A stretch of 55,844 nucleotides of DNA from an uncultured Candidatus Melainabacteria bacterium (GCA_934717745.1 CAKUZB010000012.1:1-55844), one strand, 5' to 3'. Numbered from the stretch's first letter, positions 15,978-25,150 are shown. Made by a program: numbers and translations. The notes: generated by a model from the letters alone, not told the origin.

Positions 15978-17212
15978 AATCCTAAAATACTTTCATACAC
16001 TCCTTCAGAGTATGTCGGGTGTGCAAAGCAGACTTTTTGAAAGTCTTTTATACTTATTTCATTTTGCATTGCAATCGCAAATTGATGAATTAACGCAGAT
16101 GCTTCTTTTGAGATTATGTGAGCCCCAATAATTTTGTCTTCGTATGTTAAAACTTTGATAAATCCTTCAATTTCGTTGTCGCAATGTGCTTTTCCTAATG
16201 CTCTTATCGGATAAACTGCTTTTTGATAACTTCCTGTAGGCAAATCCTGTTCATTTGCCCCAATCCAAGCGATTTCAGGTATTCCGTATACAACACTTGG
16301 TACAAAAATGTTATCAAAGCGAATGCCTGAAACTAAGGCTCTTGCTTGATACATTGCGAAATTTGCTAACATTAATTGACCGCAAGCATCACCGATAACA
16401 GTTGCCTTGCCGTACAATTCAGGTTTTGTTGTATTTCTTCCTATTGCAACAAGAATAAAATCAGGATTTAATACTTCTCCGTTTGAAAGAGTAACTTGTT
16501 TGTTTTCAATTTTTTCAACAGTTGTAGAAGTTTTTAAGTTAATTTTTCTAACTTTAAACATTCTTTCAATATATTTTGAAATTTCTTCATCTGCAACGGC
16601 TAAAGGTCTTTGAGTTGCTTCGACTACAGTTACGTTGCATTCCATATCTTTGAAAATTCTTGCCCATTCAATCCCTTCAGCACCAGCACCAACAATTACT
16701 ACGTTTTCAGGTTTTTGTTTTAATTCAAATAAATCATCAGAATTTAAAATGAACTCGTGGTCAAACTCATAACCCTTTAGGCATCTTGGTTCTGAACCTG
16801 TTGCAACGATTATTTTATTACATTCATAAGTTTCACTGTTGGCTTCAATCTTGTTATCTTCAATGATTTTTGCTTCATGTTCAATAATATCAACACCTTT
16901 TGCCTGTAATGACTTTGTTAAAGCATTTCGAAGTGTTTCAACAACTTTATTTTTTCGTTCCATAACTTTTGCAAAGTCGATTTGAACATCGTTTGCTAAA
17001 ACTCCAATATTTTCGGCATTTTTAACTTCTTTGTAAAATTCTGCGGAGTGCATAATTGTTTTTGTTGGAATACAGCCTTTATTCAAACAAACCCCGCCAA
17101 TTTTATCTTTTTCAAATAAAACTACTGATTTTCCTTTTTCAGAGGCAAGCAAAGCAGTTGTAAATCCCGCAGGACCTGCTCCGATAATACCGTAGTCGTA
17201 TACTTTGCTCAT
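15974..17212 (-). CDS. lpdA: Dihydrolipoamide dehydrogenase-like flavoprotein (compact form)
   Basis: 412 residues, about 50-60 fewer than typical Lpd. FAD site GAGPAGFTTALLA at the N-terminus, redox disulfide C42/C47 in GGVCLNKGCIPTKT, NAD site VIVGAGAEGIEWA, second FAD motif VIGDACGQLMLA, and the catalytic AHPTYSE near the C-terminus. The loop between AIGRNTT and VIGDAC is much shorter than usual, which accounts for part of the missing length. Coupling to lipA fits a lipoamide role; another disulfide reductase of this family is the alternative. The SD TAGGAG lies within the nine-base gap after alr. Confidence 0.87.
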   Translation of the reverse strand: MSKVYDYGIIGAGPAGFTTALLASEKGKSVVLFEKDKIGGVCLNKGCIPTKTIMHSAEFYKEVKNAENIGVLANDVQIDFAKVMERKNKVVETLRNALTKSLQAKGVDIIEHEAKIIEDNKIEANSETYECNKIIVATGSEPRCLKGYEFDHEFILNSDDLFELKQKPENVVIVGAGAEGIEWARIFKDMECNVTVVEATQRPLAVADEEISKYIERMFKVRKINLKTSTTVEKIENKQVTLSNGEVLNPDFILVAIGRNTTKPELYGKATVIGDACGQLMLANFAMYQARALVSGIRFDNIFVPSVVYGIPEIAWIGANEQDLPTGSYQKAVYPIRALGKAHCDNEIEGFIKVLTYEDKIIGAHIISKEASALIHQFAIAMQNEISIKDFQKVCFAHPTYSEGVYESILGL

Positions 17213-17221
17213 TATTTTCTC

Positions 17222-18346
17222 CTATCTGGTGTAAACTCTTGCTAAACGTGCTTTTAAGTGGCATAAAAGTTCATAATGTATTGTACCCATTGCATTTGCC
17301 CAATTTTCAATAGGCAAGTCCTCATCTATAAGAGTAATTGTATCGCCTGTTTTGGCATCAATTCCTGTTATATCAAACATCATTTGATCCATAGCAACAT
17401 TGCCGACCTGTTTGATTTTTTTACCATTTAGTTTTCCGTAAAATTTATTTGAAATTAAACGTGGAATGCCGTCAGCATAACCTAATGGTACTGTTGCAAT
17501 TTTTGTTGGTTTTTCTGCAACAAATGTATGCCCGTAACTTACTCCATCGCCTTTTTCGATTTCGTGAATATGTATAATTCTTGTTTTTACTGACATTACT
17601 TGTTTTAAGTTGATTTTTCTCGCTTCAGGAATTAAATCGGGATAAAGTCCGTATAGTCCAATACCGCCTCTAACCATATTTGACGTGCATTTGTAGACAT
17701 TACTTGTAATAATTCCGGCAGTATTTAAAATATGTAAAAGTAATCCGTCAGTATTTACTTGCGAAATAATATTTTCCCAAATTTCAAGTTGTTTTTGAGT
17801 TTTTTCATAATTTTCAGCATTAGCAAGATGTGAGAATATTCCTTTTAACTCCATACATTTTGCTGATTGAACTTTCTTGATAAATTCTACTGCATCTTTT
17901 GGAGAAACGCCAATTCTGTTCATTCCGGTATCAATCTTTATATGTGTTTTTACAGGAATACCTGTTCTTTCGTATGTTTTTTGACAAAAATCAATATGTT
18001 CTTGTGTAAAACTTGTTACCGTAATGTTATGCTCTACAGCAGTTGATAAAGCCCAAAAAGGAACTGCACCTAAAACTAAAATGTCTGCATCAATTCCGTT
18101 TTCACGTAAATTTAAGGCTTCATCAATTGATGCCACTCCAAACATATCAACTCCGAAAGCAAGCAAAGTTGGGGCAAGCATCGCTGCTCCATGTCCGTAA
18201 GCGTCTGCTTTTACGACAGCAAGGAATTTCATGTCATTTGGAACACACTTTTTTAATTCCTTGATATTGTTTGAAACATTATCGATGTTTACTTCTACCC
18301 AAGAATCTCTGTGGGCATTAATGTTTGATGTTCTTGAAATTTTCAT
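17222..18346 (-). CDS. alr: Alanine racemase
   Basis: 374-residue fold-type III PLP enzyme making D-alanine for peptidoglycan. The PLP lysine is K46 in VVKADAYGHG, and the second catalytic residue is the Tyr in GVSYGHTF. Other hallmarks are TGMNRIG, NMVRGGIGLYG and GNVAMDQMMFD. A good promoter (18356-18384) sits over the end of the upstream MFS gene, with its -10 nine bases before this ATG and no SD, so alr probably has its own nearly leaderless transcript that continues into lpdA and lipA. Confidence 0.96.
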   Translation of the reverse strand: MKISRTSNINAHRDSWVEVNIDNVSNNIKELKKCVPNDMKFLAVVKADAYGHGAAMLAPTLLAFGVDMFGVASIDEALNLRENGIDADILVLGAVPFWALSTAVEHNITVTSFTQEHIDFCQKTYERTGIPVKTHIKIDTGMNRIGVSPKDAVEFIKKVQSAKCMELKGIFSHLANAENYEKTQKQLEIWENIISQVNTDGLLLHILNTAGIITSNVYKCTSNMVRGGIGLYGLYPDLIPEARKINLKQVMSVKTRIIHIHEIEKGDGVSYGHTFVAEKPTKIATVPLGYADGIPRLISNKFYGKLNGKKIKQVGNVAMDQMMFDITGIDAKTGDTITLIDEDLPIENWANAMGTIHYELLCHLKARLARVYTR

Positions 18347-18355
18347 AGTAAATTA

Positions 18356-18384
18356 AGTATAGATTATTTTTCTTCTACTTTCAA
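18356..18384 (-). promoter_or_regulatory. Promoter of alr-lpdA-lipA (nearly leaderless)
   Basis: On the minus strand: TTGAAA (complement of 18379-18384), a 17-base spacer, TATACT (complement of 18356-18361), then nine bases to the alr ATG. The predicted 5' leader is about three bases. The -35 lies inside the end of the MFS gene. Confidence 0.6.
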
Positions 18385-19527
18385 GTATTTAACAAAATAT
18401 GCACAAAATGCCGGAACTATTCCTGCAATGAACAACATTTGCAAAATACCGAATTTTTGAGCCATAAATCCTAAGCCACTTAGCAAAACACCGACAACTC
18501 CCCAACAAAAACCGTTCAAAAATCCGCCAATAATACTTTTGTATTGCGGTAATTCTTTTTGTGCCAACACCATTGTGATTGGAGTTGCAAGCATTAAGAC
18601 AAATGCCATTAAAACGAAGTCTATAAGTGCAATTACAGGTAAAATTTTGTATGTAAATACGAAAATGGTCATTAAAACAGGCATTGATAACATTGAAACA
18701 TAGATGATTTCTTTTGTGCCAATCAATTTTTCTAACTTAGGGCTTACCAGTGAACCGATTCCACCTGCAAGCATAAATGCAAATAGGGCTGTTCCTATGT
18801 AGAATGCACTATGACCAAAATCTTTCCATAAAAATGGAAGCAATATTGCACAACTGCTTGAGATTAGGGCTTTCATTATTGATATTAAAATAAGAATTTT
18901 AATTTGTGTATTAGAGAAAATTGCACTGAAAACTTTTACAATATTTTTCTTTTCTGTTTTTTTATCAAGGTTAGAAACCTTTGGAACACAGCCAAACATT
19001 GCTAAGGCAAGTATAATCCCCGGAATTGCTGTGTATACTATTTTTTCTAAACCAAAATATTCTGCAACACTAGCGGAAATCATCGGTCCAAAAGAGTAAC
19101 CAATAGAGCCAAGACTTAAAAATATCCCCATATTTTTTGTGAAATCTTCTTTTGTAAATCTAACGATAAAGCCAATTCCTTGTGGGTGAAAAATACTTAC
19201 TCCAAGGCTTCCTGCAATTATAAATATTGACAGTGCCAAAAAGTTATTTGCACAAGACGATAATGGGTAAAATATTGAAGCCAAAAGTAATCCCCAGAAA
19301 ATAAAACCTCTTTTTGAGATACTGTCAGCAAAAAATCCAAAAATAGGTTGTACTAATTGTGAAAATAATTGCGAAATACTCATCAAAAGTGCTGCAACAC
19401 CCATTGAAATTCCAATTTTTGCCGCAATAAACGGCATAATAGGATTTAAAAATCCTGAATATACGTCTGTTGTGAAATGTGCTGCTGATAACCAACCAAT
19501 TGTTTTGTTTTGTTTAATGTTCTTCAT
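18364..19527 (-). CDS. MFS transporter, Fsr (fosmidomycin-resistance)-like
   Basis: 387 residues, about 12 hydrophobic segments. Features of the Fsr branch are AAHFTTDVYSGFLNPIMPF in TM1, a loop 2-3 motif GFFADSISKRGF, and VSIFHPQGIGF in TM4. Substrate unknown; Fsr-type proteins export small drugs, but many are uncharacterised. A TAAAAT box (complement of 19534-19539) lies six bases before the ATG without an SD, again suggesting a leaderless mRNA. It is upstream of alr on the same strand; whether it reads through to alr is unclear. Confidence 0.8.
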   Translation of the reverse strand: MKNIKQNKTIGWLSAAHFTTDVYSGFLNPIMPFIAAKIGISMGVAALLMSISQLFSQLVQPIFGFFADSISKRGFIFWGLLLASIFYPLSSCANNFLALSIFIIAGSLGVSIFHPQGIGFIVRFTKEDFTKNMGIFLSLGSIGYSFGPMISASVAEYFGLEKIVYTAIPGIILALAMFGCVPKVSNLDKKTEKKNIVKVFSAIFSNTQIKILILISIMKALISSSCAILLPFLWKDFGHSAFYIGTALFAFMLAGGIGSLVSPKLEKLIGTKEIIYVSMLSMPVLMTIFVFTYKILPVIALIDFVLMAFVLMLATPITMVLAQKELPQYKSIIGGFLNGFCWGVVGVLLSGLGFMAQKFGILQMLFIAGIVPAFCAYFVKYLKVEEK

Positions 19528-19533
19528 AACTTA

Positions 19534-19539
19534 ATTTTA
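19534..19539 (-). promoter_or_regulatory. -10 box of the MFS gene (leaderless geometry)
   Basis: TAAAAT on the minus strand, six bases before the ATG at 19527. The -35 is unclear, but TTTGATTTA is directly repeated just upstream. Confidence 0.35.
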
Positions 19540-19708
19540 AATCAAATTTTATAAATCAAATGTAAAAAAATGTAAAGCAGGAAAAGTCAATGTAGGTTTG
19601 TATAAGGCGAAAATAGTCGGGTTTTGACAGTTATAGTAATTAAAGTTTTTCAAAAAATGACCGTTATAACATTCATATAGTTTTTGTTAATATGACAAGG
19701 AGATGCCT

Positions 19709-21724
19709 ATGGTTAGTAATGTTGGTGGAAATAAAAGTACATTTGGTGATTTAACCGCAAAATTACAAGAAAGACAAAAGGCTTTAGAGTCTTTAAATGC
19801 TCAAAAACAAGCCGTAATGCAAGAGTTAGACAATGCAAACAGCGATATTCAAGTTAGAGAAGGCATCACTGCTGAAGATAAAAATAAATTAGCAGATTAT
19901 GTTGTTGCATACCAAAACTTGAAAGAACCTGATGTTGTAAATGAACCTGGGAAAGAACCTGTGCAAGCCGACTATACAAAAAGTGAAGTTGGGGAAGACG
20001 GTTCTTCTAAAATAGTAGAAGATAAAGGTGCTTATAATACGGCTCATAAAGAGTGGGAAGAAGCAAAAGCAAAATATGACCAATATCAACAAGATTTGGA
20101 AAAATATAATAACCAAAAAGCGGCATTAGAAAATAAAATTAACGAATACAAAGCAATTGATGCAGAAAATCAAGATTTCTTGACAAAGTTGAATGATATT
20201 GCAGATGCAAAAGAAAAAGAATTAATTCAAAACCAAAATGGTATTGATGTTAATACAGGCGATATTGAAAGATTAAATCAAGAAATTGCAAATATGAAAG
20301 ATATTAGTTTTGGTGTTGAAGACGGCGACAGTAAAGGTTATTCTGCTGCGGTTCAAAGACAATTTGCTGCTCTTCAAGAAGCAGGACTTATTCCTGCTGA
20401 TGCAGACCAAAAAGATTTTACTCCACAAGAAATGGCAAACTTAGCAAACAAGTTAGTCGAATTAGATAAAGCAAACGGTACTGTTGGTGCAAATGAAAAT
20501 GGTATGTCTAAATACTATAAAACAATGCAAGCAGGCGAATCTTATGGAAATTATTCTTTAGATCAAATTAATGAATTGTTAGAAGCCTCTGGTGCAGGTT
20601 CAATTAATTTGAATGAATCGTTTGGTATTTCAATGGCAGAATTGGATAAATTAGGTAGCGAACCTGTAGTAAAAGCAGAACCACCAGTTGAAGCAACTGT
20701 TACAGATCATCCACCGGTATACTATAAAGGTGATGATTCGGGTGATGAATCAGAGGTTCTATTAAGTCCACAAATGCAAACATCAGTTACAGACCACCCA
20801 CCGGTATATTTCAATGATGATGCTTCAGGTAGCGATCCTGTAGTAAAAGCAGAACCACCAGTTGAAGCAACTGTTACAGATCATCCACCGGTATACTATA
20901 AAGGTGATGATTCGGGTGATGAATCAGAGGTTCTATTAAGTCCACAAATGCAAACATCAGTTACAGACCATCCACCGGTATATTTCAACGATGGTGCTTC
21001 AGGTAGCGAACCTGTAGTAAAAGCAGAACCACCAGTAGAAGCAACTGTTACAGATCACCCACCGGTACAATATGAGGGTGAAGGTTCTTCTGAGGTTTCA
21101 CCAAATCCGACTACTCCTGCTTCTGCACCACAGGTAAAAACTCCAAGCGGTAAACTTACACGTGAACAAATTGATCAAAAAATAAAAGATTTAAAACCTG
21201 GTGAAACATATACTTATAATAATAGCGTAAGTGTATCTGGAACAGGCTTTGCAAGTGCATCTTTTAAATCTATAACTTGGACACGTAATGAAGATGGAAC
21301 TTTAACTTGTTCGTACACAAATCCCGGACTTAGCCCAAGTCGTGTACAAGAAAATTATACTGCTGATAGACAAATATTATCAACTATAAGTACGAACAAG
21401 AGGAATCCGTTTGAAAATGTTACAACAAACTATGGTGCTGATGGCAAAGTTTCAGAACGTACAATAGACTTGAGTTCATTATATTCTGATCAAAGTAATA
21501 GTTTCGCAACAAAACAACAAAGAGTAATGAATTATTTACGTAGTCATCAAAATGATTATGCTTCGCAAAATATAACAGGCTCAAAAGGTGAAGTAATACT
21601 TACATATAAACAAGGTAAATACTATAGACCTAATGGAAATGAAGTTTCTGATAGCAAAGCATATTCAATAATTGAAAAAGCAATTAACAAGAAAAATATA
21701 TCAACGATAAATCAAGCAGTATAA
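19709..21724 (+). CDS. Large cytoplasmic-looking coiled-coil protein with tandem VTDHPPV repeats
   Basis: 671 residues without a signal peptide or membrane segment. Residues about 10-195 are coiled coil (KLQERQKALESLNAQKQ, KAALENKINEYKAID). Residues about 316-453 are a near-perfect tandem repeat of 58 residues, two full copies plus a partial third. Each full unit contains two VTDHPPV motifs (VTDHPPVYYKGDD and VTDHPPVYFND). A Ser/Thr-rich tail follows with no recognised domain. I chose the ATG at 19709: AAGGAG ends at 19702, directly touching the ATG at 19703, which is too close, whereas 19709 has a six-base spacing. Function unknown; an exported or scaffold protein secreted without a classical signal is possible. 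Confidence 0.7.
   Translation: MVSNVGGNKSTFGDLTAKLQERQKALESLNAQKQAVMQELDNANSDIQVREGITAEDKNKLADYVVAYQNLKEPDVVNEPGKEPVQADYTKSEVGEDGSSKIVEDKGAYNTAHKEWEEAKAKYDQYQQDLEKYNNQKAALENKINEYKAIDAENQDFLTKLNDIADAKEKELIQNQNGIDVNTGDIERLNQEIANMKDISFGVEDGDSKGYSAAVQRQFAALQEAGLIPADADQKDFTPQEMANLANKLVELDKANGTVGANENGMSKYYKTMQAGESYGNYSLDQINELLEASGAGSINLNESFGISMAELDKLGSEPVVKAEPPVEATVTDHPPVYYKGDDSGDESEVLLSPQMQTSVTDHPPVYFNDDASGSDPVVKAEPPVEATVTDHPPVYYKGDDSGDESEVLLSPQMQTSVTDHPPVYFNDGASGSEPVVKAEPPVEATVTDHPPVQYEGEGSSEVSPNPTTPASAPQVKTPSGKLTREQIDQKIKDLKPGETYTYNNSVSVSGTGFASASFKSITWTRNEDGTLTCSYTNPGLSPSRVQENYTADRQILSTISTNKRNPFENVTTNYGADGKVSERTIDLSSLYSDQSNSFATKQQRVMNYLRSHQNDYASQNITGSKGEVILTYKQGKYYRPNGNEVSDSKAYSIIEKAINKKNISTINQAV
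20654..21066 (+). repeat. 174-base tandem repeat inside the coiled-coil protein gene
   Basis: Copies begin at 20654, 20828 and 21002, an exact 174-base period (58 codons) that stays in frame. The third copy is partial and ends near 21066. Copies differ at only a few bases (GAA/GAT, GATGAT/GATGGT). A weaker half-period repeat lies within each unit, since both halves encode VTDHPPVY. Such near-identity implies recent expansion and probable length variation between strains. Confidence 0.92.
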
Positions 21725-21730
21725 AATAAA

Positions 21731-21763
21731 AACAGATGCAATTTTTATTGCATCTGTTTTTTT
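21731..21763. terminator. Bidirectional terminator
   Basis: AACAGATGCAA (21731-21741) pairs with TTGCATCTGTT (21748-21758) around a six-base loop, with T-runs on both strands. It serves the repeat-protein gene (plus) and the convergent PurH-like gene (minus). Confidence 0.9.
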
Positions 21764-21798
21764 GTTATTCATTTTATTTTTATTTGGAAAGTAAATTA

Positions 21799-22728
21799 TT
21801 AACTTCTAAAGTGTTCAATTCCTGTTGTTATAAGTGCAATTTCGTCTTTGTCGCATTGTTCAATAATTTTTTTGTCATTGATTGTTCCACCAGCCTCAAT
21901 AATTAATGAAATTCGACCTCTCGCACCTGCGTTTACAACATCTACAGTCGAGAATGCACTATCTGTTGCAAGAACAGCATCTTTTGTGCTATCGCAAGCA
22001 TAATCCATTGCGGTTTGACAAGATTCCGCAAATGAAGTTTCTCCCTGTCCGATAGAAATTGTTTTGAAATCTTTTGCGATAACAACTGCATATGATTTTG
22101 CGTATTTGGCTACTTTAAAAGCAAAAATTGCGTCTTCAAGTTGTTCTTGTTCAGGTTTTTTCTTCGTTTGAATTTTAAAAGAATCTTTTTTAAAATCTGC
22201 TCTATCTGCGTCTTGCTCTAAAACTCCAAATGGAGTGATTTTTAATTCTTGTGCTACTGAAATTTTAACTTCTTCAAGCGGAGTGTTGATTTTGATAATT
22301 TTTAATGCCTCATTTTTCTTCAAAATTTCTAAAGCATCTTTGTCATATCCGATTGCCAAAATTAAATCAAATTGGCTTTGTGCAATCTTTTTTGCAGTTC
22401 TTTCATCGACAATTTTTGAAAAACCAATACAAGAATTAATTGCTCCGATAGGATTGCAATCAACGGCTTTTGAATATGCATCTGCAAGAGATTTACCCAG
22501 TGCAACTCCGCAAATTAATCCTGATTTTGTTAATGCAGTTGCAAATACATCATAAAATTCACCTAAAATTTCAACTAATGTTGTCATGTTTAAGTAATTC
22601 ATATAAGTAAGTTCTGTGCCATTTAGAATTTCCCAATCAAGTGAACTTTCGCTTTTGTATAAACTTGCACTCTGTTGAGTATTTTCTCCTTGTTTGAAAT
22701 CAACAATTTTTTCTAAATTATCTAACAT
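21799..22728 (-). CDS. Stand-alone AICAR-transformylase (PurH C-domain)-like protein, catalytic residues missing
   Basis: 309 residues that align along their length with the formyltransferase domain of PurH: GENTQQSASLY for YGENxHQxAAFY, NGTELTYMNYLNM for GKxLSYNNxxD, CGVALGKSLADAY for CGVAxGxxxxxAY, IEAGGTINDKKII for IQPGGSIRDxEVI, and TTGIEHFRS for xTxxRHFRH. The inosinicase domain is absent. The catalytic Lys-His pair reads TKSG (His lost), the active-site SNA reads SYA, SDAFFPF reads TDSAFST, and the last His is Ser. It is therefore probably not an active AICAR transformylase. An SD, AAAAGGAG, lies ten bases before the ATG. Confidence 0.65.
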   Translation of the reverse strand: MLDNLEKIVDFKQGENTQQSASLYKSESSLDWEILNGTELTYMNYLNMTTLVEILGEFYDVFATALTKSGLICGVALGKSLADAYSKAVDCNPIGAINSCIGFSKIVDERTAKKIAQSQFDLILAIGYDKDALEILKKNEALKIIKINTPLEEVKISVAQELKITPFGVLEQDADRADFKKDSFKIQTKKKPEQEQLEDAIFAFKVAKYAKSYAVVIAKDFKTISIGQGETSFAESCQTAMDYACDSTKDAVLATDSAFSTVDVVNAGARGRISLIIEAGGTINDKKIIEQCDKDEIALITTGIEHFRS

Positions 22729-22846
22729 TTTAGCGTTTCTCCTTTTCGCAAAATTAATATTAACACAAAAAAATACGTATTGAAAAATATTAATTTTTAG
22801 GTAAAAAAACCTAAATTTGTGCTTGAATTTTTACTTTTTTATGTGA

Positions 22847-22855
22847 TGATATAAT
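22847..22855 (+). promoter_or_regulatory. Extended -10 promoter of fusA
   Basis: TGA-TATAAT (22847-22855) forms an extended -10 with a consensus hexamer. No good -35 at 17 bases. The predicted leader is about 55 bases, contains the AAAAGGA SD and is A-rich. Confidence 0.45.
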
Positions 22856-22915
22856 TAACGCTAATTATAAAATAGCAAAGTACACAATTATAAAAGATGA
22901 AAAGGAATTAAAGAA

Positions 22916-25021
22916 ATGCCAAGAAAGACACCTTTAGAAAAAATTAGAAACATTGGTATTGCAGCCCACATCGATGCCGGTAAAACAACTACAACAGAAC
23001 GTATTTTGTTTTATACAGGTAAAACTCACAAAATCGGTGAAGTACACGATGGTGCAGCAGTAACAGACTTTATGGATCAAGAACGTGAACGTGGTATCAC
23101 AATTCAATCAGCAGCAGTAACTGCTACTTGGAAAGGTCATCAATTAAATATTATTGATACCCCTGGCCACGTTGACTTTACAGTTGAAGTAGAACGTTCA
23201 TTACGTGTATTAGACGGCGAAGTTGCTGTATTCTGTGCAGTAGGTGGTGTTCAATCACAATCTGAAACAGTTTGGCGTCAAGCAAACCGTTACGAAGTTC
23301 CTCGTATCGTGTTCGTAAACAAAATGGACAGAACAGGTGCTGATTTTTATCGTGTATTAAATCAAATTAGAGATAGATTAAGAGCAAATGCTTTTGCTAT
23401 TCAAGTTCCTATCGGTGCTGAAGATAAAATGCAAGGTATCATTGATTTGATTGAAATGAAAGCAGAAATCTACAGAGATGATTTAGGTAAACAAATTGAT
23501 ATTTTCGATGTTGATACTTGTGATGAAATTTCTCAAGAATTAAAAGACAAAGCACATCAATACAGAGATGAATTGGTTGAGGCTATTGCAGGTGAAGATG
23601 ATGCGTTAATGGAAAAATATTTTGAAGACCCAGAAAGCATTACAGTTCCTGAATTAAAAGCAGTATTAAGAAAAGCAACTTGTGCAAATAAAATTGTTCC
23701 TGTAACTTGCGGTACTGCATTTAAGAACAAAGGTGTTCAAATGTTATTGGATAACGTTGTAGATTATTTACCATCTCCAATTGATGTAAAAGCGATTGAA
23801 GGTGAAATGGAAGATGGTACAAAAATTGAAAGACATTCTTCTGATACAGAACCATTCTCAGCATTAGCATTTAAAGTTATGACTGACCCATTTGTAGGTC
23901 GTTTAACATTCTTACGTGTATATTCAGGTGTAATCACTTCAGGTTCATACGTATTAAATGCTACAAACGGTAAAAAAGAACGTATTTCTCGTTTAGTTCG
24001 TATGTATGCTGACCAACGTCTTGAAGAACAAGAAGTTTACGCAGGTGATATTTGTGCAGCAGTTGGTTTGAAAGATACTACAACAGGTGATACATTATGT
24101 GATGAAAAAGCACCTATTATCTTAGAAAAAATGGTATTCCCAGAACCTGTAATTTCTGTTGCTATTGAACCAAAAACAAAAGCAGACCAAGAAAAAATGG
24201 GTATTGCATTACAAAAACTTGCTGAAGAAGATCCATCATTCAGAGTTAAAACTGATACTGAAACAGGTCAAACAATCATTTCCGGTATGGGTGAACTTCA
24301 CTTAGATATTATCGTTGACCGTCTATTAAGAGAATTCAAAGTAGATGCTAACGTTGGTAAACCACAAGTTGCTTATCGTGAAACAATCAGAGGAAATTCT
24401 GACCAAGAAGCGAAATTCCAAAGACAATCAGGTGGTAAAGGTCAATACGGACACGTTAAAATCAGAATTTCTCCTGCTGAAGAAAATGCCGGTTTTGTAT
24501 TCGAAAACAAAATCGTTGGTGGTGCTATCCCTAAAGAATTTATTGAACCTGCTAGAAAAGGTATGGAAGAAGCACTTGAAGGCGGTATCTTAGCGGGATT
24601 CCCTATGATTGACGTTAAAGTTGAACTTTATGATGGTTCTTACCACGAAGTTGACTCTTCAGAAATGGCGTTTAAAATCGCTGGTTCTATGGCTATCAAA
24701 GATGGTGTTAAAAAAGCACAACCTTGCGTACTTGAACCAATGATGAAAGTTGAAATTGAAATTCCTGATGAATACACTGGTAACATCATCGGTGATATTG
24801 CAAAACGTCGTGGACGTGTTGAAGGTCAAGAACCTCTTGGTAATACAGGTAACGTAATCGTTAGAGCAACAGTTCCTCTTGCTAACATGTTTGGTTATGC
24901 AACAGACTTACGTTCTAACACTCAAGGTCGTGGTACATTCTCTATGGAATTCAAATGCTACGAACAAGTTCCTAGAAACGTTGAAGAAGAAATTATTGCT
25001 AAAGCAGGTGCTAAAGCATAG
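22916..25021 (+). CDS. fusA: Translation elongation factor G
   Basis: 701-residue translocation GTPase. G1 AHIDAGKTTT, switch I with RGITIQSAAVT, G3 DTPGHVDFTVEVERSLRVLD, G4 NKMDRTGADF, then domains II-V ending in MFGYATDLRSNTQGRG. Complete and of normal length. Codon choice is biased toward a small set, as expected for high expression. It is monocistronic here: rpsL, rpsG and tuf are not adjacent, unlike the str operon of many bacteria. A terminator follows at 25046. Confidence 0.98.
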   Translation: MPRKTPLEKIRNIGIAAHIDAGKTTTTERILFYTGKTHKIGEVHDGAAVTDFMDQERERGITIQSAAVTATWKGHQLNIIDTPGHVDFTVEVERSLRVLDGEVAVFCAVGGVQSQSETVWRQANRYEVPRIVFVNKMDRTGADFYRVLNQIRDRLRANAFAIQVPIGAEDKMQGIIDLIEMKAEIYRDDLGKQIDIFDVDTCDEISQELKDKAHQYRDELVEAIAGEDDALMEKYFEDPESITVPELKAVLRKATCANKIVPVTCGTAFKNKGVQMLLDNVVDYLPSPIDVKAIEGEMEDGTKIERHSSDTEPFSALAFKVMTDPFVGRLTFLRVYSGVITSGSYVLNATNGKKERISRLVRMYADQRLEEQEVYAGDICAAVGLKDTTTGDTLCDEKAPIILEKMVFPEPVISVAIEPKTKADQEKMGIALQKLAEEDPSFRVKTDTETGQTIISGMGELHLDIIVDRLLREFKVDANVGKPQVAYRETIRGNSDQEAKFQRQSGGKGQYGHVKIRISPAEENAGFVFENKIVGGAIPKEFIEPARKGMEEALEGGILAGFPMIDVKVELYDGSYHEVDSSEMAFKIAGSMAIKDGVKKAQPCVLEPMMKVEIEIPDEYTGNIIGDIAKRRGRVEGQEPLGNTGNVIVRATVPLANMFGYATDLRSNTQGRGTFSMEFKCYEQVPRNVEEEIIAKAGAKA

Positions 25022-25045
25022 TTTCCTATTTAATAAATTAAACAA

Positions 25046-25074
25046 AAAGGCTTCGAATATTCGAGGCCTTTTTT
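25046..25074 (+). terminator. Rho-independent terminator of fusA
   Basis: AAAGGCTTCGA (25046-25056), loop ATAT, TCGAGGCCTTT (25061-25071), then T. Eleven pairs with one wobble. Confidence 0.9.
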
Positions 25075-25115
25075 CTATTGTTTTTTAGGTGAAATCGTGT
25101 TTTTATTTTTTGCAT

Positions 25116-25150
25116 AAAAATAAAAACACGACAATCTTTCGACTGTCGTG
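25116..25150 (-). terminator. Terminator of the small Ala/Lys-rich gene, overlapping a second hairpin
   Basis: On the minus strand, CACGACA (150-144) pairs with TGTCGTG (133-127), followed by TTTTTATTTTT. The same CACG also belongs to a larger plus-strand inverted repeat: 25096-25110 pairs perfectly over 15 bases with 25116-25130 around TGCAT. The two hairpins are mutually exclusive. Confidence 0.75.

Noticed and set aside
20654..21066. CRISPR-like or intergenic repeat array
   Set aside because: The 174-base units are contiguous, without spacers, and stay in frame within a long coding sequence; it is a protein repeat.
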